64,000 bases of DNA, taken from Ustilago trichophora (taxonomy: Eukaryota; Basidiomycota; Ustilaginomycetes; Ustilaginales; Ustilaginaceae). The position numbers and the translations under genes are program-made. Below the pieces are notes generated by a model. That model made no database searches and was not told the DNA's origin. It saw only the letters and a list, made by a program, of their open reading frames with translations. The stretch spans positions 248,001 to 312,000 of the forward strand of contig OOIN01000020.1 in NCBI GenBank assembly GCA_900323505.1. The letters are read 5' to 3'. Each line of letters begins with the position of its first letter. Within the stretch, counting starts at the first letter, position 1. Positions 29,728 to 41,531 of this stretch are shown piece after piece.

Positions 29728-31144
29728 TTACATGCCCAAATCGGGCAAAAGGTATGCAACCGAGCGCTCCTTTTCAATGACCAATCCGTGACCGTAGTGT
29801 ACGGCACGGGTGATGAGCGATCTTCTGGCGTTTCGGTTGCCGTTGCTCTGACCGCAGTTGCCCGGTCGAGTGCAGATGACGGCTGCAACGACGGCGGCAA
29901 TGACAATGATGAGAATGATGATGATCCAGAAGCAGATCCAGCGCTTCTTGCGGGCCTTTCTCGCCGAGTCGACCGCCTTGTTGGTGTGCTGAAGACCTTG
30001 GTTCATGTCGGTCTCGACTTGGGCACCTTGCTCCTGGATCACGTTGAGCGCGTCATCCTGTTCGTCGACCAGGATCGACATCTCGTTGAAGAGTTGGGCG
30101 AGCTCGGTAATGGTCCTCTCGATTCGCTTAATGTCCTCGTGACGCTCTTGGACTTCTCGAAGTGCACCCTTGGCCTCACCGTGCCTATTCGAGTTGAGGA
30201 GGGCCTGCGAGAAGATTTGGCCATTCTGGTCGTCGTCCAACGCAGCCTTGATCTCTTGTTGAGTGGCATCGGGCTTGACAATACGGAACTGACGCTCGGC
30301 ACGAGCGCGATACTTTTGGCGGTAGGACTGCTCGACCTGCTGGTATCGCTGGATGGTCTCTTTGAATCGGTTCTTGACAGCACCGATCTGGGTATTGCGG
30401 ACATTCTTATCGCCACCAGCAGGGACACGCTTGGTTTGAGATTCGAGCAGCTTGATGCGGTTTTTGACACCGTTGGTGAGGGAAGAGGTTTCCTGCTGGA
30501 TGGATGCAAGCTGCTGCTCGGCGTACTGGGCAGAAGCCTCGTCCATGTTGTTGAGGGAACGGGAGTGGAGATCAGAGATTTTGTTGACGTTCTCGTCGAT
30601 GAGACGGATGGTGTCCTGGATCTCGGAAATGTCGGTGAAGAACGAGTTCATGTCACCGGCGGGCTTCTCGCTGGTAACATTCTGCATCTCATATGCGTTG
30701 TTGCCGGCAGGAGCAGCAGCATAGGATGCTGGCTGAGCCTGGGGCATCTGACCATATCCAGTTTGCTGGGGAGGAGCATAACCAGCCTGGGTCTGACCAT
30801 TGTATCCACCCTGGTCGTATGCATATCCCTGCTGTTGTGGTTGGCCGTATCCCTGCTGCTGTGGGGGGGCATATCCCTGTTGTGGTTGACCGTAGCCGCC
30901 CTGTGCACCGCCCTGCTGCTGTGTTGGATACGAGTGGTCACCGTAGCCGTTGTTTCCGCCTCCATAGCCTCCGTAGCCGCCAGCTTGCTGGGCCTGTCAA
31001 CGATGCAAACACAGGGTAATTGAGATGGAAAGGTCAGTCTTGCAGAACAACACCTGGGCTGGCGGGATTCTGTCCCACCACCGACCGCATGCTGCTTATG
31101 TGTGCAATACTTACCCTCATGGCCGCAAGACGATCACGAGCCAT
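29728..31144 (-). CDS. Plasma-membrane Qa-SNARE (syntaxin, SSO1/2-like), 2 coding exons
   Basis: t-SNARE for exocytosis. Exon 1 (31144-31115) encodes MARDRLAAMR, the usual fungal SSO start; a 121-bp intron (GTAAGT donor, ACAG acceptor) is followed by exon 2 (30993-29728), total 431 residues. Residues about 11-100 are Gln/Gly/Tyr-rich repeats (YGQPQQGYAPPQQ type). An Habc-type three-helix region follows, then the Qa SNARE motif with ELAQLFNEMSILVDEQ, a basic KARKKR and one membrane anchor WICFWIIIILIIVIAAVVAA. A 47-residue tail follows the anchor, unusual for a syntaxin. The leader seems to contain an intron too: CAG at 31175-31173 preceded by a TACTAAT branch site (31196-31190). Yeast Sso1 is 290 aa. 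Confidence 0.9.
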
Positions 31145-32677
31145 CTTAGCTTTTGATCTCCTCGTCGATCGCCTGAAATTTGTTATATGATTAGTAGGAA
31201 GATGCGATCCTCAGTCGACCTGTAAAGAGCGTGATCTGCGTGACCGTTGATTTGAGCTAAGCAATGTTGAACACGGTCGAAGCGGTCTTGAAAGGAAAGA
31301 CGAGAAGGAGGTGGTAGGGAAGGTGACGGATGGAAGGATGGAAAGGAGGAATGTGTGGAGGAGAGAGGTGATGTTGATGATGATGATGAATTGGAGGAAA
31401 TAGTTGTCCGCTTGAGACAAGTTGACGTCGAGAGTGGCTGGCCTAGTTGTGGGCCCTTTTGGCGGTGAAGCACGTTCGGGGGCATCCAGACCGAGCCAGA
31501 GACCGAGAGACACAGGACACAGGTCTGGTGCGAGCTTGAGACGGAGGAATGCCATATTTCTCACCCGCCCACACACACACCCTACACACACACACCCATC
31601 CAAGAGTACAGTACTGTACAGTACAGTACAGTACAGTACACAAACCTCACAGCTCCAAAAATGCAGCCCATCCAGCAGCCCCTCTCTGCGCCTAACCAGC
31701 TGGTGTACTGTACTGTACTGTACTGCACACAAACGCACAGCCCGACGCGCGAATTTCTCGAGAAAAAGACCTCTTCCTCTCTTTCTTTTTTTCTAACTTT
31801 GGATTTTCTTGCATACAGTACGTGTAGAAAGGCCTTTAGACGCTCAAGGGATGCTTGCTGCAAGGATGCTCTATAAACCCCACCGCAGAGATCAGGATCG
31901 ACCCGCAGATCCTTTCCTACCAGCTATCAGAGTCTGCCACATAGACTTAAACATGCTCGTCATTAAGCAAAGCATCAAAAAAAAAAAGTCAGCGGAGAAA
32001 GGGGCTATGTTTGTACTGTATGCCTGGCTGTCTGGCTGGCAGGCTGGCTGTGCTGAAAGGAAAGGTGACGCGAATTTCTGCTTTTGCCTCCGCTGGAGCG
32101 TCAAGCCTGCCACCGACCCGACCCATCTTTGCGTCGACCTAAAAGATCTGCGCCCAGAGGTGAGAAAGGTGTTGACAAAATTCGAGGCTGCAGGGGCTGT
32201 CGATTTTCAGCCCACTGTCGTCCGCTCTGTGTCGTAAAGATCGCAGTCTGCTCCCGTACCGAACAAGCGAGTCGAGGGTCCAGAGATCAGCAAGACATGT
32301 GACAAGTCAAGCCAGAGTCAATACGCTGCTTGTGATAGAGTGCTTACAGTCATGAAGGACGGAAACTCTCAGGGTCGGATGTGGATTTCCGGAAAAGCAA
32401 TCAGCTCACCCAGACCTGTAAGAGGGATCGGGATTCACAATCTTCATGAACTACTTCCCAAAGCCTGTCTACCGCGCACACTTTTGCTTCCTATCTCATC
32501 CATAATCACCTGAGCCAGCTTGATGAACCTCACCAATCTTCTCATAGCACCGGAGGAAGAGCAAGAGCATTCCAGGTTGAGAAAAAAAAAGGTTGTTTTC
32601 TATAGCCACGGCATGAGAGTATGGAGTACATTGGTGAACGTAAAAAAAAATCAAAGAACACAGAGAGATGCAAACGA
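31145..32677. other. Intergenic: syntaxin leader and mS38 3' flank
   Basis: About 1.5 kb. Near the syntaxin start lies the 3' splice site of a leader intron (31173). Two TACAG/TACTG arrays (31606-31641, 31704-31725) and a CA repeat (about 31570-31595) are present. ORFs here are short, domain-free and overlap on both strands. No gene seen. Confidence 0.5.
31606..31725. repeat. Pair of oppositely oriented TACAG / TACTG arrays
   Basis: GTACAG-type tandem units at 31606-31641 and the complementary GTACTG units at 31704-31725, about 60 bp apart, so the pair could fold into a long hairpin. Upstream of the syntaxin gene. Confidence 0.8.
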
Positions 32678-34057
32678 CTACTTCTTCATCCTCTGTCGTT
32701 CGGCACGCTGCGTCTTGCGCAACTTCTTGTACTTGTGCTTTCTGATCTTCTTTCTCCTCTTCCTGCGAACGCTGTCCATCATAATGTTGTGCGCCTCGAG
32801 CAGCGGGCTCACCTTGACCTGTTTGCCAGAGACCGACTCGAGCTCAGCATCCAGCTTGGTCGTGTCCACCACGGCGTGAGCTTTGGCAGGGTCGTTGAGT
32901 GCGACTGCATCCATTTGGGCCACCAGCTTGTCCCACTTGAGGGCAAGGGGGAGCGTCGACTGAACGAGAGCGTGCGAGAGCATCAGGTTCGGGTCATCGT
33001 CCGTAAAGAAAACGCTGTTAGCCACGTGAGGAGCTTCAAGCTCTTCAGCAGCAGCAGCGGCCAAGTCGCCGGTGGTAGGTGCAGGAGGAGCCTCGTAGGC
33101 ACGACCCTTCTCGGCGAGGTACGTGGCTACACCGCGCGACCACTCGGCAGACGGACCGTGCGGTTCACCAAGGATAATGAGATCGGCTTCGGCACCAAGC
33201 TTGCGTGCAGTTTCGGGGTCCTCACCGCGCTCCAGAGCATTCTGTACCGCCTCCTCCTCCTCTTCACGGATCCTCTCCTCTTCTTCGAGCTTAGCCGACT
33301 CGACAGCGACACGATCCGATTCGGGCTGGAAGCTCGAAACGAGCCATCGTGTTGCTTCATTCTCGGCAGCAACCGCATTTTCGGCCTCTACACCGGCAAG
33401 GCCGTCAATGAGTTCGTTGAAGCGCTCCGGTGCAATGGTACGCATCCTTCGCCTCCACTGCTGCTGCGTCTCGCCTGCAAAGTTGCCAAAAGTAGCCAGC
33501 GAGCCGTCCGAAGTAAAGATAGCTGTCAGCGACCCACCGGATGGAGAGGTGGAGCTGAAGCCACCAGCACGCTTAGGACGTGGTGGCAGCATCTCGTGCT
33601 GAAGCAAGGGACGTTCATTCGAGAAGAAATTCTCCCAGGCGACGCCGGCAAGAGATGATGGAGGCGGGTTGGCAGGTGCTGTGCCGGCCCTGGCAAGGCG
33701 TGCAGACGAAGCCTTGACCTTGACAAGAGGCGATGCTGGTGTTGCGGTGACGTGCTTGTCTGTAGCAGAGGCGTTGGGAGCAGATGATGACGACGATGCT
33801 GCAGAGTTGTTGTTGCCGGACGACGACGAGTTGCCGCCGTTGGAAGATGGAGAGCTGCCGGACGATTTCGAAGAGGAAAGCACCGACGAAGACACTCGGC
33901 GAGACTGCGAGCGGGTAGATCGGGAGCCGCAGCTCGAAATGAATCCTCTTGCTGAGGGAGAGACTGTTGCAGAGGGACCAGCTATCGCAGGAGTGGTGCT
34001 CCTGTGTGGACCCACTTGCCTGAACAAGGCTCGGGCGTGAATCGAGCGGCCGCGCAT
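32678..34057 (-). CDS. Mitochondrial small-subunit ribosomal protein mS38 (COX24/AURKAIP1 domain) with long N-terminal extension
   Basis: 459 residues, single exon. Only the last about 33 residues match a family: RRKRRKKIRKHKYKKLRKTQ plus RAERQRMKK, the mS38/COX24 (DUF1713) basic tail that threads into the small mitoribosomal subunit. The N-terminus (RGRSIHARALFRQVG) is Arg-rich and presequence-like, then a Ser/Asn/Gly low-complexity tract (about 50-95), Pro-rich linker and a Glu-rich helical part (about 255-285). Yeast Cox24 is 111 aa, so about 300 residues are extra. Long N-terminal extensions of this gene are plausible in basidiomycetes, but I cannot confirm that from memory. Confidence 0.82.
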   Translation of the reverse strand: MRGRSIHARALFRQVGPHRSTTPAIAGPSATVSPSARGFISSCGSRSTRSQSRRVSSSVLSSSKSSGSSPSSNGGNSSSSGNNNSAASSSSSAPNASATDKHVTATPASPLVKVKASSARLARAGTAPANPPPSSLAGVAWENFFSNERPLLQHEMLPPRPKRAGGFSSTSPSGGSLTAIFTSDGSLATFGNFAGETQQQWRRRMRTIAPERFNELIDGLAGVEAENAVAAENEATRWLVSSFQPESDRVAVESAKLEEEERIREEEEEAVQNALERGEDPETARKLGAEADLIILGEPHGPSAEWSRGVATYLAEKGRAYEAPPAPTTGDLAAAAAEELEAPHVANSVFFTDDDPNLMLSHALVQSTLPLALKWDKLVAQMDAVALNDPAKAHAVVDTTKLDAELESVSGKQVKVSPLLEAHNIMMDSVRRKRRKKIRKHKYKKLRKTQRAERQRMKK

Positions 34058-34463
34058 CTTGGCTATGTCTATGCTACACCGAGTCGAGACTTGATGCTAG
34101 GGCTGACAAGGTAAGTGCCGGACCTTTCTGAGTTGTTGGTAGCGCTAGATGTTGGTGCTACAACTGTATGTGGTGGAGATGATGATGATGGTGGTGGTGG
34201 TGGTCGAGAGCGATGTAGACGACGATAACGGAGCTCGGTTGGTTGGCGAGTGTGAGAAAGCTGAAAAGCGCAGTTCAGCACCGCTCTCTACCTCTGCCTC
34301 TGCCTCTCTCTCTCTCTCTCTCCGGGTTCAGCCTGTCGCGATAAGAGCTGTCTGGCTTTATTTTTCGACTGGGCTGTGGAACCGTATTTTTCGAAAAGCA
34401 CAATTTTGCAATTCTGAAAACTGTTAAGCCGAAGTCGGAAAAAAAATCCGAGGTCCCTGATTC

Positions 34464-34540
<77 letters not shown>

Positions 34541-34873
34541 GCTTCGATCACCTTCGAGCTCCAATTCGCTGTTGGCTAGCCACAGCCTTTATCGAAGCCC
34601 CAGACTCAACCAGCTGCACAGGACCCTTGCATTGAAAAAGCTCACAGCAGTCACCTCTTATCATATCGCTGAGCTACCGTGGGACGTCAATGGCGAACAC
34701 CTGAAGCTGTCGTCTCTCAAAAGGCTGCTCTGCAGAGTAAAGGTGAAGCGCATGATGCAAAGAAGAAGAGAGAAAGCTTGTTTCTGAAGAAAGTAGAAAT
34801 ACACGGCGTGGTCGTTTAGCTGTCAGCAGAGCGCACGCCTTTGGAAAGAGGTCGAATCTGTTGGGGTTTGAAA
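34058..34873. other. Intergenic: mS38 promoter and RVB2 3' flank, with GT/T microsatellite
   Basis: 816 bp, no gene seen. It contains CT repeats (about 34300-34322) and a (GT)n tract running into about 40 T residues (34466-34536). Confidence 0.5.
34466..34536. repeat. (GT)n followed by poly(T)
   Basis: About fourteen GT units then an uninterrupted run of about 40 T. Prone to length error in assembly. Confidence 0.9.
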
Positions 34874-36706
<1,833 letters not shown>

Positions 36707-39226
36707 ATGACAATACCTGGCCCTTCCGACTCAAAACCGCCAACGCCGGCACACTCACCCAGCCTGCTGAAAGAGGACGGCCCATCAAAACAACTACCAC
36801 AACTCACCGATATCTCGAAACTCACCAGCCGCTCCGCCGTAGTTCAGGCCTTGTCCGACCTCTCCAGCTACTCTTCTGCACTAGATGATGAATTGGTTTC
36901 GCTCTTTGAGGAATCTGAACCCGTCGTCGCGGATGCGAGGCGCTCGACCTCGGCACTAGCACCCCAAGTCCAGCTCATTCAGGAAGAGGCTGATGTGCTC
37001 GACCGTCGACTGCAGAGCTCAGCTTCGGTCGCCAAACGCATCTCGGAGCGCGTACGTCTGCTTGATGAAGAACGCAAGCGAATCGCCCTTGCCACCGAGT
37101 GGGCTGTGCGAGTCGCAGAGCTCAAGTCCTCCCTCTCCCTCCTCGCCTCTGCCGTCGAACACCGAGACTGGGATATGGCCACCATGCACTGCCGCAGAGC
37201 GCTCGCCATCGATCCAGCTATCCGCTCATCCCAGTTCGCTGCGGCCGTTGTACCAACTACCGACCTGCCCGAGCCACCAGAGACCACCCTACTCGAGCTG
37301 CGAAAGACCATGCTCTCCGCCTTCACCAACGCCTTTATCCGCTCCACCCAGAACAAGGACGAGAAAGAAGCGTCGCGCTTTTTCAAGCTCTTTCCCCAGG
37401 TCGGGTGGAAGAAGGAGGGTCTGGAAGTGTACAGCTCTTTTGCTCGCTCCATGGTCCGCGAGAAAGGAAGAAGCATCTCGGATTCGCTAGGGTCCGGCAA
37501 GGCACAGCACCCGACGCACTTTGCTCTGCTCCTCACGTCGTTGTTCGAGCATCTTGCTATGCTCATCGACATGCATCAGCCTGTGGTGGACAGACATTAC
37601 GGAACCGGACATTTCGGCCACGGGGTCATGCCAGGCTTGCAGGAAGAATGCGATCGATTGGGACATCGCATCATGGATTCGTGGCGTGAAGATCGCAATG
37701 TGCGAAGGAGACTCGATGAGGTGCACGCCTATCGCTTTGGCGGAGCAGCGGTGGCGAGCAAGACGCAGCAATCGACGTTCAAGGCGTCTTTCGGTGTGCC
37801 TGGTAGGACTGCAAGCCCAGCAGCAGGCTCTACGGCCAACAGCTCCTTAGACGAGCCGTCCGGTCCAGACGGGCGCGAGGTGGACAGAATCTTGACAGAG
37901 CTGGCTGCCATGTCGTCGAGGTGGGGACTTTATCGAAGATTCTTGCAGAGTCGGCTGGCTCCTGAGCAGGATGATGCAGACGCGGCCAAGGGTAGATCTC
38001 TCGAAGATGAACGAGCAGCACAAGCCGATGAACCGCTCAAAGATTTCCGCCGCACTTCCATTGACCGCCGTAGCTCCATCTCCTCTAGCGTCAACGCTCT
38101 TGTTCCCAACGAAGCTGTTGCAGACGAGGATGCTCTGCCCACCACACCGGTCGACCACGCCTCCGAGTCCAAGCTGGGTCAAGAAGTGCTCGAATCGATG
38201 AAGACCATCTACATCCCCATGGAAACCTGGTACCTCCGCAACAGTCTCGAGAAAGCCTTTCGCATTGATCAACCTGATACTGCCTCTCGTCCCTATACAT
38301 CCTCCATCCTCGACGATGCGTTCTACGTCATCCGCACCGTCCTTGCGCGCATCCTCTCTACGTCGTCTCTGGCCACGCTCAATGAGATGGTTCGCGTGGT
38401 CAAGACAGCTGTCGAGGAAGAGTATATCGAAGTCATTGTGCGCAAGATGGAAACGCTCTGGCGTAGCATTTCTGGATCGATGACGGTTGACGGACCACGC
38501 AAAGACGCAGCGAGTCGAGAGATGCGTACGGTATTCATCACGTATCTCAACGTTCTCGATGTCAGCTCCAACTACATGTCTCGTGTGCTTGCTGAGGTGG
38601 GGCATGAACAGGCACTTGCTCGCCTATTTGAGCCTTCCGAGCTTGATGAAGCCTCGGCGGCGATCAACAGTCTTTCCCAGCTGGTCAACCGATTCCGATC
38701 CTCCTTGCGGACTGAGATCGAGCATCTGTTCACTCAACTCACATCCCCTCGGCTGCGTGGGATTCTGGTGGAAACCTACCGCGATGTCTCGTACGTTCTC
38801 GACGACGATTCTTACTCTGATGCCGAATCTCGAGATCTAGTCCGTCGGCGATTCGTCAAATCCTGGGATCTCCTCTTCCACCACTTCCGTGGTCTTTTCA
38901 CCGACTCCAATTTCAACACCTACGTCAGCATGGCTCTCGACGCGCTACTCAAACCATGGGAGGCAATGGTGATGGGGATGCGTTTCACGGAATTGGGAGC
39001 TCTCAAGTTTGATAAGGATCTAAGGGCAGTGATTGGATTCCTGACCTCGCAGACAAATTTGCCGGTGAGAGACAAGTTTACGAGGTTGCAACAGGTCAGT
39101 TATGTGTTGAATCTAGATGGTGGTGAAGATGAGGGTGATCTATATCAGAATGCGGTTAGCTCGGGAATCTCGTGGAGGTTGAGTATGGCCGAGGTCAAGA
39201 GTGTACGGTCTTTGAGGTTGTCATGA
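36707..39226 (+). CDS. COG4: Conserved oligomeric Golgi complex subunit 4
   Basis: 839 residues, single exon, a COG lobe A subunit tethering intra-Golgi vesicles. Seen: N-terminal helical region (SRSAVVQALSDLSSYSSAL), a coiled coil (LIQEEADVLDRRLQSS), the COG4-typical SRFFKLFPQVGWKKEGLEVYS, and the C-terminal helical bundle (FRSSLRTEIEHLFTQLTSPR; DRVV-type end replaced by SWRLSMAEVKSVRSLRLS). I start at MTIPGPSDSK (36707); a Met 62 codons upstream (36521) lies in a stretch without family similarity and overlaps the divergent promoter. Insertions rich in Ser/Asp/Arg at about 360-480 make it a little longer than human COG4 (785 aa). Confidence 0.9.
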   Translation: MTIPGPSDSKPPTPAHSPSLLKEDGPSKQLPQLTDISKLTSRSAVVQALSDLSSYSSALDDELVSLFEESEPVVADARRSTSALAPQVQLIQEEADVLDRRLQSSASVAKRISERVRLLDEERKRIALATEWAVRVAELKSSLSLLASAVEHRDWDMATMHCRRALAIDPAIRSSQFAAAVVPTTDLPEPPETTLLELRKTMLSAFTNAFIRSTQNKDEKEASRFFKLFPQVGWKKEGLEVYSSFARSMVREKGRSISDSLGSGKAQHPTHFALLLTSLFEHLAMLIDMHQPVVDRHYGTGHFGHGVMPGLQEECDRLGHRIMDSWREDRNVRRRLDEVHAYRFGGAAVASKTQQSTFKASFGVPGRTASPAAGSTANSSLDEPSGPDGREVDRILTELAAMSSRWGLYRRFLQSRLAPEQDDADAAKGRSLEDERAAQADEPLKDFRRTSIDRRSSISSSVNALVPNEAVADEDALPTTPVDHASESKLGQEVLESMKTIYIPMETWYLRNSLEKAFRIDQPDTASRPYTSSILDDAFYVIRTVLARILSTSSLATLNEMVRVVKTAVEEEYIEVIVRKMETLWRSISGSMTVDGPRKDAASREMRTVFITYLNVLDVSSNYMSRVLAEVGHEQALARLFEPSELDEASAAINSLSQLVNRFRSSLRTEIEHLFTQLTSPRLRGILVETYRDVSYVLDDDSYSDAESRDLVRRRFVKSWDLLFHHFRGLFTDSNFNTYVSMALDALLKPWEAMVMGMRFTELGALKFDKDLRAVIGFLTSQTNLPVRDKFTRLQQVSYVLNLDGGEDEGDLYQNAVSSGISWRLSMAEVKSVRSLRLS

Positions 39227-39390
39227 TCGAGTTTTGGGGAGGTGCTTCAATTTCACTGTCATTTCTTCCCCTGTTCTTGTGTGAATGAGATCGTTGTATG
39301 ATCCTGCAGCGGTTGCAGCCTCTGACACACAAACACAGCAAGCCATTGAGCATGAAATAAGAATCAGCATTACAAGTACAGTGCACATCA

Positions 39391-39408
39391 CAAAAAAAAA
39401 AAAAAAAA
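39391..39408. repeat. Poly(A) tract
   Basis: About 18 A residues in the 283-bp gap between the convergent COG4 and NUF2 stops. Confidence 0.8.
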
Positions 39409-39509
39409 CGTGTGGAAATACAAAAAGAAAAGCGGCCATAACTAGGTGATCAAAGGTCGAGGTATATATATATATTATTATTATTTTCTTCGGAGAGCAA
39501 TAGTCTTGC

Positions 39510-40916
39510 TTAAGCCTGGAATCGCTCAAGCTGAAGCGAATTGGTCAAAGTGCTGATATACAACCTGACTGCGGTCTCAATTGCATCCTTTTGCCTGATC
39601 ATTTTTTTCTGATACCCCTCGTAGGCTTCTTCCAATTCGGCCATCTTTGCCTCGATCTTTTCCGATTCGATATTCTTGACCTCAGCAATGTGATTTTTCC
39701 TGTTCCTCTCCTGTTTTGCCTGTTCGAATTCTGACTGGAGATTCTCCATCTTCTTGGTGTGCTTCTCGGTAATGTCCATGAGAGTCTTGCGATTGCGGTT
39801 CTGCTTGTCTTCAAGTCGCTTCATTTCGTACTCTGTCATTTCGAGCGAGTGCTTGAGGGATGCCAGTTGGTTGTTGATCCCTTGGGATAGAGCTTGCAGA
39901 TCGGCTTGGTTTTGAACCTCTTCTTTGCCTTTGACGATCTCGAGGTTGACTTCGTGCATGGCGTTCATGCATGTCTCGAGGTCGTTGCTGAGCGTGTCGA
40001 GGGTCTCGAGGTTGCGTTTGAACTCTTCAACCTTCTTCAGCGTCTCTTGAAGTGAGACGGTGTCTTTGTCGAGCTGCTCCGAGAGTTCACGTACGCTGTT
40101 CTTCATCTTGCTGGGACTAGAGACAACACGAGCTTCAAGGTAGGTGATCTTTTCGTAGATCTGGAACTTTTCCTGTGCAAGCTCGGCGTGTTTAATGGCA
40201 AGTGTATCCTTGCGCTTCTTGAGATCTTCAAGCTCCTCGATGGTTTCCTTCTGCTGGTTGCGCGCCGCAAGCAGGTCATCGGTGATCTGGGCATTGATAC
40301 GCTGCAACTCTTTGACTTTGGGCTCGTCGAGTTCTCGCTCTGCCTTGAAGCGGGCCAGCTCGCTTCGTTGACGATCAATGTCATCCTCAATCTCGTTGCG
40401 CTTGTTCTCGAGATCTTCGGATCCTGTAACGAGCTCCTCAAATTCAACGATGCGGTCCGATCGGAAACGGTAGAAGTTGACCAAGGCCGACATTTGTCGA
40501 CGGAAACGCTTTGGGTTGGGCCGTGTGAGATCTTGCAGAGTGAAATCATATAGCGTAGCTGCGTTCATCATGTCCTTGACCTCGCGGAAGAACATGAGCA
40601 TCTGTAGTCCATCCTCGTAGAGCTCTCTGTATTCCACCGATGCCAAAGCTTCGTGACGTCGTCCATCCATCATTTCTGTGGTTGTGCCGGACAGGCATTC
40701 AAGGAAGGCGACAAAGACTCGGTGTGCTACGTGTCCTTGGGGTTTCTGCAGATCTTCAGGAGAGATAGAGAGCCCCATTTCTGAGAGAACGCCGAGAAGT
40801 TCGTCAATTTTGACGACGGGGAAAGACGAGTAGTTGCCATCGCGATTGCCTTTGACCGCATCAGGTGGGACACGTGCCGAGGACATGGGGTATGAGGGGT
40901 TGACGGCGGACGTCAT
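39510..40916 (-). CDS. NUF2: Kinetochore protein NUF2 (NDC80 complex)
   Basis: 468 residues, single exon, close to the size of yeast Nuf2 (451). The N-terminal calponin-homology-like domain (about 30-165) includes FPVVKIDELLGVLSEMGLSI, FVAFLECLSG and TLQDLTRPNPKRFRRQMSAL, typical of Nuf2; the rest is continuous coiled coil (about 170-465). It pairs with NDC80 to attach microtubules to kinetochores. The ATG at 40916 lies just upstream of the conserved domain; a second Met follows at residue 11. Confidence 0.92.
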   Translation of the reverse strand: MTSAVNPSYPMSSARVPPDAVKGNRDGNYSSFPVVKIDELLGVLSEMGLSISPEDLQKPQGHVAHRVFVAFLECLSGTTTEMMDGRRHEALASVEYRELYEDGLQMLMFFREVKDMMNAATLYDFTLQDLTRPNPKRFRRQMSALVNFYRFRSDRIVEFEELVTGSEDLENKRNEIEDDIDRQRSELARFKAERELDEPKVKELQRINAQITDDLLAARNQQKETIEELEDLKKRKDTLAIKHAELAQEKFQIYEKITYLEARVVSSPSKMKNSVRELSEQLDKDTVSLQETLKKVEEFKRNLETLDTLSNDLETCMNAMHEVNLEIVKGKEEVQNQADLQALSQGINNQLASLKHSLEMTEYEMKRLEDKQNRNRKTLMDITEKHTKKMENLQSEFEQAKQERNRKNHIAEVKNIESEKIEAKMAELEEAYEGYQKKMIRQKDAIETAVRLYISTLTNSLQLERFQA

Positions 40917-41531
40917 GGTGACAAAGCTGTTGCGTCAAGGCGTGTGCGATGTCCAAATATGCGAATGAGCCTTACGGGAACAATGGAATGAAAGTCAAGA
41001 ATGGTGGTGTTGGTTGTGATGGTTGTGATTGTGGATGGTAGTGATGATGATGTTGGATGGTGATGGCTGGATGTGTTGTTCTGCCAAAAATCCAAGATTT
41101 GGCACAGGTGTTGCTCTCTCTGACCAACAAAAGACGCGTTTCGCGCCGTGCAAACAGCTCAGCAGCGACACCTTTGGAGATTTCAACCAACTCGCCTTGG
41201 CACGTGACCTGACATTCTCCACATTTGAAAAGAAGCACAAGCTGCAGCTTCTTCTGTAGCTTCTTTGAACCACATCTTCGTCTTTCCTTTGCTTCGTCTT
41301 CGCACCTCTGTAACCCGACACATTGCCATAGCGAGGCGCACTGATCAGCATGATGTTCAAGTAAGCGAAGCCGCACACCCGACTCGAATATAGAATGAAG
41401 CAAGGCTGGTCTTCTGCTCTGTTACATTACCCTTCAAGGAGACGTTAGCCCAATGACCTGTTGAAAGCCTTGGCAGTGGTACGACAGGAAGGACTCGTTG
41501 GGCGGGTAGATCCCCACCACTACACAAGAGG
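40917..41531. promoter_or_regulatory. Divergent promoter NUF2 / methyltransferase
   Basis: 615 bp; no gene seen. A GTAAGC after an ATG ATG at about 41351 resembles a splice donor, so an upstream exon of the methyltransferase is possible but unproven. Confidence 0.4.

Noticed and set aside
29650..31023. Long plus-strand ORF (457 codons) antisense to the syntaxin gene
   Set aside because: It is the exact complement of a conserved SNARE coding exon, has no domain, and reflects codon bias of the real strand.
32621..33658. 345-codon plus-strand ORF opposite mS38
   Set aside because: Shadow of the mS38 reading frame; no recognisable domain.
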